A DNA stretch of 14,556 nt, from positions 1 through 14,556 of the forward strand of contig USGM01000086.1 in assembly GCA_900554205.1 (NCBI GenBank), in the 5' to 3' direction. The notes under the pieces are model-generated. The model searched no databases. It saw only the letters and a list, made by a program, of their open reading frames with translations, and was not told where the DNA came from. Shown here in pieces: positions 13,268 to 14,556 of this stretch (position 1 is the stretch's first letter; each line of letters opens with the position of its first letter). The translations under genes were made by a program, and so were the position numbers. This DNA comes from an uncultured Lachnospiraceae bacterium. Lineage in GTDB: Bacteria; Bacillota; Clostridia; Lachnospirales; Lachnospiraceae.

Positions 13268-14556
13268 ATGAAGAAAATGGATTGGAAGGCACAGGTAGGA
13301 CAGAGGTTTGTCGGAGGATTTCCGGGCAAGGAGATGAGTCCCGAATTTATCCGGCTGGTGAAGGAATATAAGCTGGGGAATGTCATTCTGTTTGAACATA
13401 ACGTGGAAAGCATGCCGCAGCTGAAAAGGCTTTGTCAGGACATTCAGAAGCTGGTGAGAGAGGAGACAGGGCACAGCGCTTTCATCACGATCGATCAGGA
13501 GGGCGGCGTTGTGACAAGATTGCCCGGCGACGGCTGTAACGTTCCGGGAGAAATGGCAACGGCTGCAACGGGAGATCCGAGGAATGCGGAGCTGCTTGCC
13601 GGAATCACGGCAAGGGAGTTAAAGGGGCTTGGAGTGAATTTTAACCTTGCGCCTGTCATGGATGTAAACAATAATCCGGCAAATCCCGTCATCGGCGTGA
13701 GGAGCTTTTCCGATCAGCCGGAGATTGCGGCAGAGTACGGCATCGCAGCGGTAAGAGGCTATCAGCGGGAAAAGGTGATGGCATGTGCAAAGCATTTTCC
13801 CGGACATGGCGACACAGCGGTGGATTCCCACCTTGGCCTCCCCGTCATAGATAAAACGCTGGAGGAGCTGGAGGCATTGGAGCTGATTCCCTTCCGCGCG
13901 GTTTTTGAAAACGGCATTCCTGCCGTTATGACGAGTCATATTCTGTTTCCGAAGCTGGAAAAGGAGAAGATTCCCTGTACAATGTCCAGACATATCATTA
14001 CGGATATTCTGAAGGGAAGACTCGGATTTAAGGGTCTGGTTCTCAGTGATTGTACGGAGATGGATGCCATTAAGAAGTATTACGGTACGGCAAAGGGCGC
14101 TGCGGCGGCAATGGCTGCCGGAGTAGATATGGTCTTTGTCAGTCATACGGCGGAGCTTCTGGAACAGGCGATTCTTGAGGTATACCGGGATGTGGATGCC
14201 GGAAAAATTTCTCTCGATGAGATGGAAGCATCCGTTGACAAAATACTTTCCTATAAAGAAGAGTACATTGACGGGGAAGCTTCCGGGCAGGGATGCAGTG
14301 AGGAAGACAGGCGAACAGAACAGGAAATACGGAGGAAGTCCATTGTCCTGACGCAGGGTAAGCTGTTTCCGGTCGGGGAAAACACTTTCTTTACAGGATG
14401 CGCGGGATTTCGTGCAACACTGGCATCCAGCGAGAACAACAGGCAGGTAACTTTTGCGGAGTATATGGCGGAGAAATTTGGCGGAAGGGCATTGCTGACA
14501 TCAAAGAACCCGGATGAGAACGAGATCAAGGCGGTTTCAGAGAAAGGTGCGGATGC
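13268..14556 (+). CDS. nagZ: GH3 beta-N-acetylglucosaminidase, 3' end beyond window
   Basis: NagZ removes non-reducing GlcNAc from GlcNAc-MurNAc or GlcNAc-anhydroMurNAc by a double-displacement mechanism. 429 complete codons are visible and the frame runs off the edge. GH3 motifs: ITIDQEGGVVTRLP (73-86), LGVNFNLAPVMDVNNNPANP (121-140), KHFPGHGDT (175-183), and the NagZ-specific Asp186-Ser-His188 pair that supplies the acid/base. The nucleophile Asp261 lies in LVLSDCTEMDAI (257-268). The catalytic domain ends near residue 330, and the sequence continues into a second domain (IVLTQGKLFPVGENTFFTG region). This points to the two-domain type of Bacillus rather than the 340-residue enterobacterial form. 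No signal peptide is visible (MKKMDWKAQVGQRFVGGFPG), so a cytoplasmic enzyme is expected, unlike the secreted Bacillus protein. AGGGGA supports the ATG. Confidence 0.93.
   Translation, partial: MKKMDWKAQVGQRFVGGFPGKEMSPEFIRLVKEYKLGNVILFEHNVESMPQLKRLCQDIQKLVREETGHSAFITIDQEGGVVTRLPGDGCNVPGEMATAATGDPRNAELLAGITARELKGLGVNFNLAPVMDVNNNPANPVIGVRSFSDQPEIAAEYGIAAVRGYQREKVMACAKHFPGHGDTAVDSHLGLPVIDKTLEELEALELIPFRAVFENGIPAVMTSHILFPKLEKEKIPCTMSRHIITDILKGRLGFKGLVLSDCTEMDAIKKYYGTAKGAAAAMAAGVDMVFVSHTAELLEQAILEVYRDVDAGKISLDEMEASVDKILSYKEEYIDGEASGQGCSEEDRRTEQEIRRKSIVLTQGKLFPVGENTFFTGCAGFRATLASSENNRQVTFAEYMAEKFGGRALLTSKNPDENEIKAVSEKGAD

Noticed and set aside
1..14556. CRISPR arrays, insertion sequences, tRNA or rRNA genes, phage genes
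   Set aside because: No regularly spaced repeats, transposase-like frames, terminal inverted repeats or tRNA/rRNA signatures were seen in reading the window.

Overview
The window reads as a chromosomal segment of a Firmicute of class Clostridia, probably Lachnospiraceae. The pointers are the GyrA sequence style, strong AGGAGG-type ribosome binding sites, sigma-A type promoters, a lipoprotein sugar-binding protein with a three-gene CUT1 transporter layout, a YesL-family protein and an RpiR-type regulator. The family assignment is an inference; no 16S or other marker is present.

Layout. Positions 1-2391 hold the 3' 95% or so of gyrA. A CPA2-type cation/proton antiporter (2406-3596) and an RpiR/MurR-type regulator (3600-4442) follow so closely that the three could share a transcript. 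A yesL-like membrane protein gene (4436-5077, minus strand) converges on the regulator and overlaps its end by 7 bases. Between the yesL promoter and the next operon lies a decayed GNAT acetyltransferase gene (about 5186-5480), then a 186-base AT-rich control region with a good promoter and six copies of GAAAC/GTTTC.

From 5667 to the right edge all genes are on the plus strand with gaps of 9-18 bases, except one 76-base gap that carries a GC-rich hairpin. They form one operon: lipoprotein sugar-binding protein, two CUT1 permeases, a tandem-GNAT acetyltransferase, MurQ (MurNAc-6-phosphate etherase), AnmK (anhydro-MurNAc kinase), NamZ (exo-beta-N-acetylmuramidase, DUF1343/YbbC) and NagZ (GH3 beta-N-acetylglucosaminidase, cut by the window edge).

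How it works together (inference from families and context): this is a peptidoglycan amino-sugar salvage operon. The ABC importer would bring in a muropeptide sugar, probably a disaccharide or anhydro-disaccharide. NamZ and NagZ, both without visible signal peptides, would split it in the cytoplasm. The acetyltransferase may restore missing N-acetyl groups, AnmK makes MurNAc-6-phosphate from anhydro-MurNAc, and MurQ removes lactate to give GlcNAc-6-phosphate. The RpiR/MurR-type protein upstream is the natural candidate regulator. The set differs from the Bacillus subtilis version in having an ABC importer instead of the MurP PTS, AnmK as the only visible kinase, an acetyltransferase, and no visible amidase. 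The individual families are known; the unusual points are the combination, the predicted cytoplasmic location of both hydrolases, the acetyltransferase and the repeat-rich promoter.
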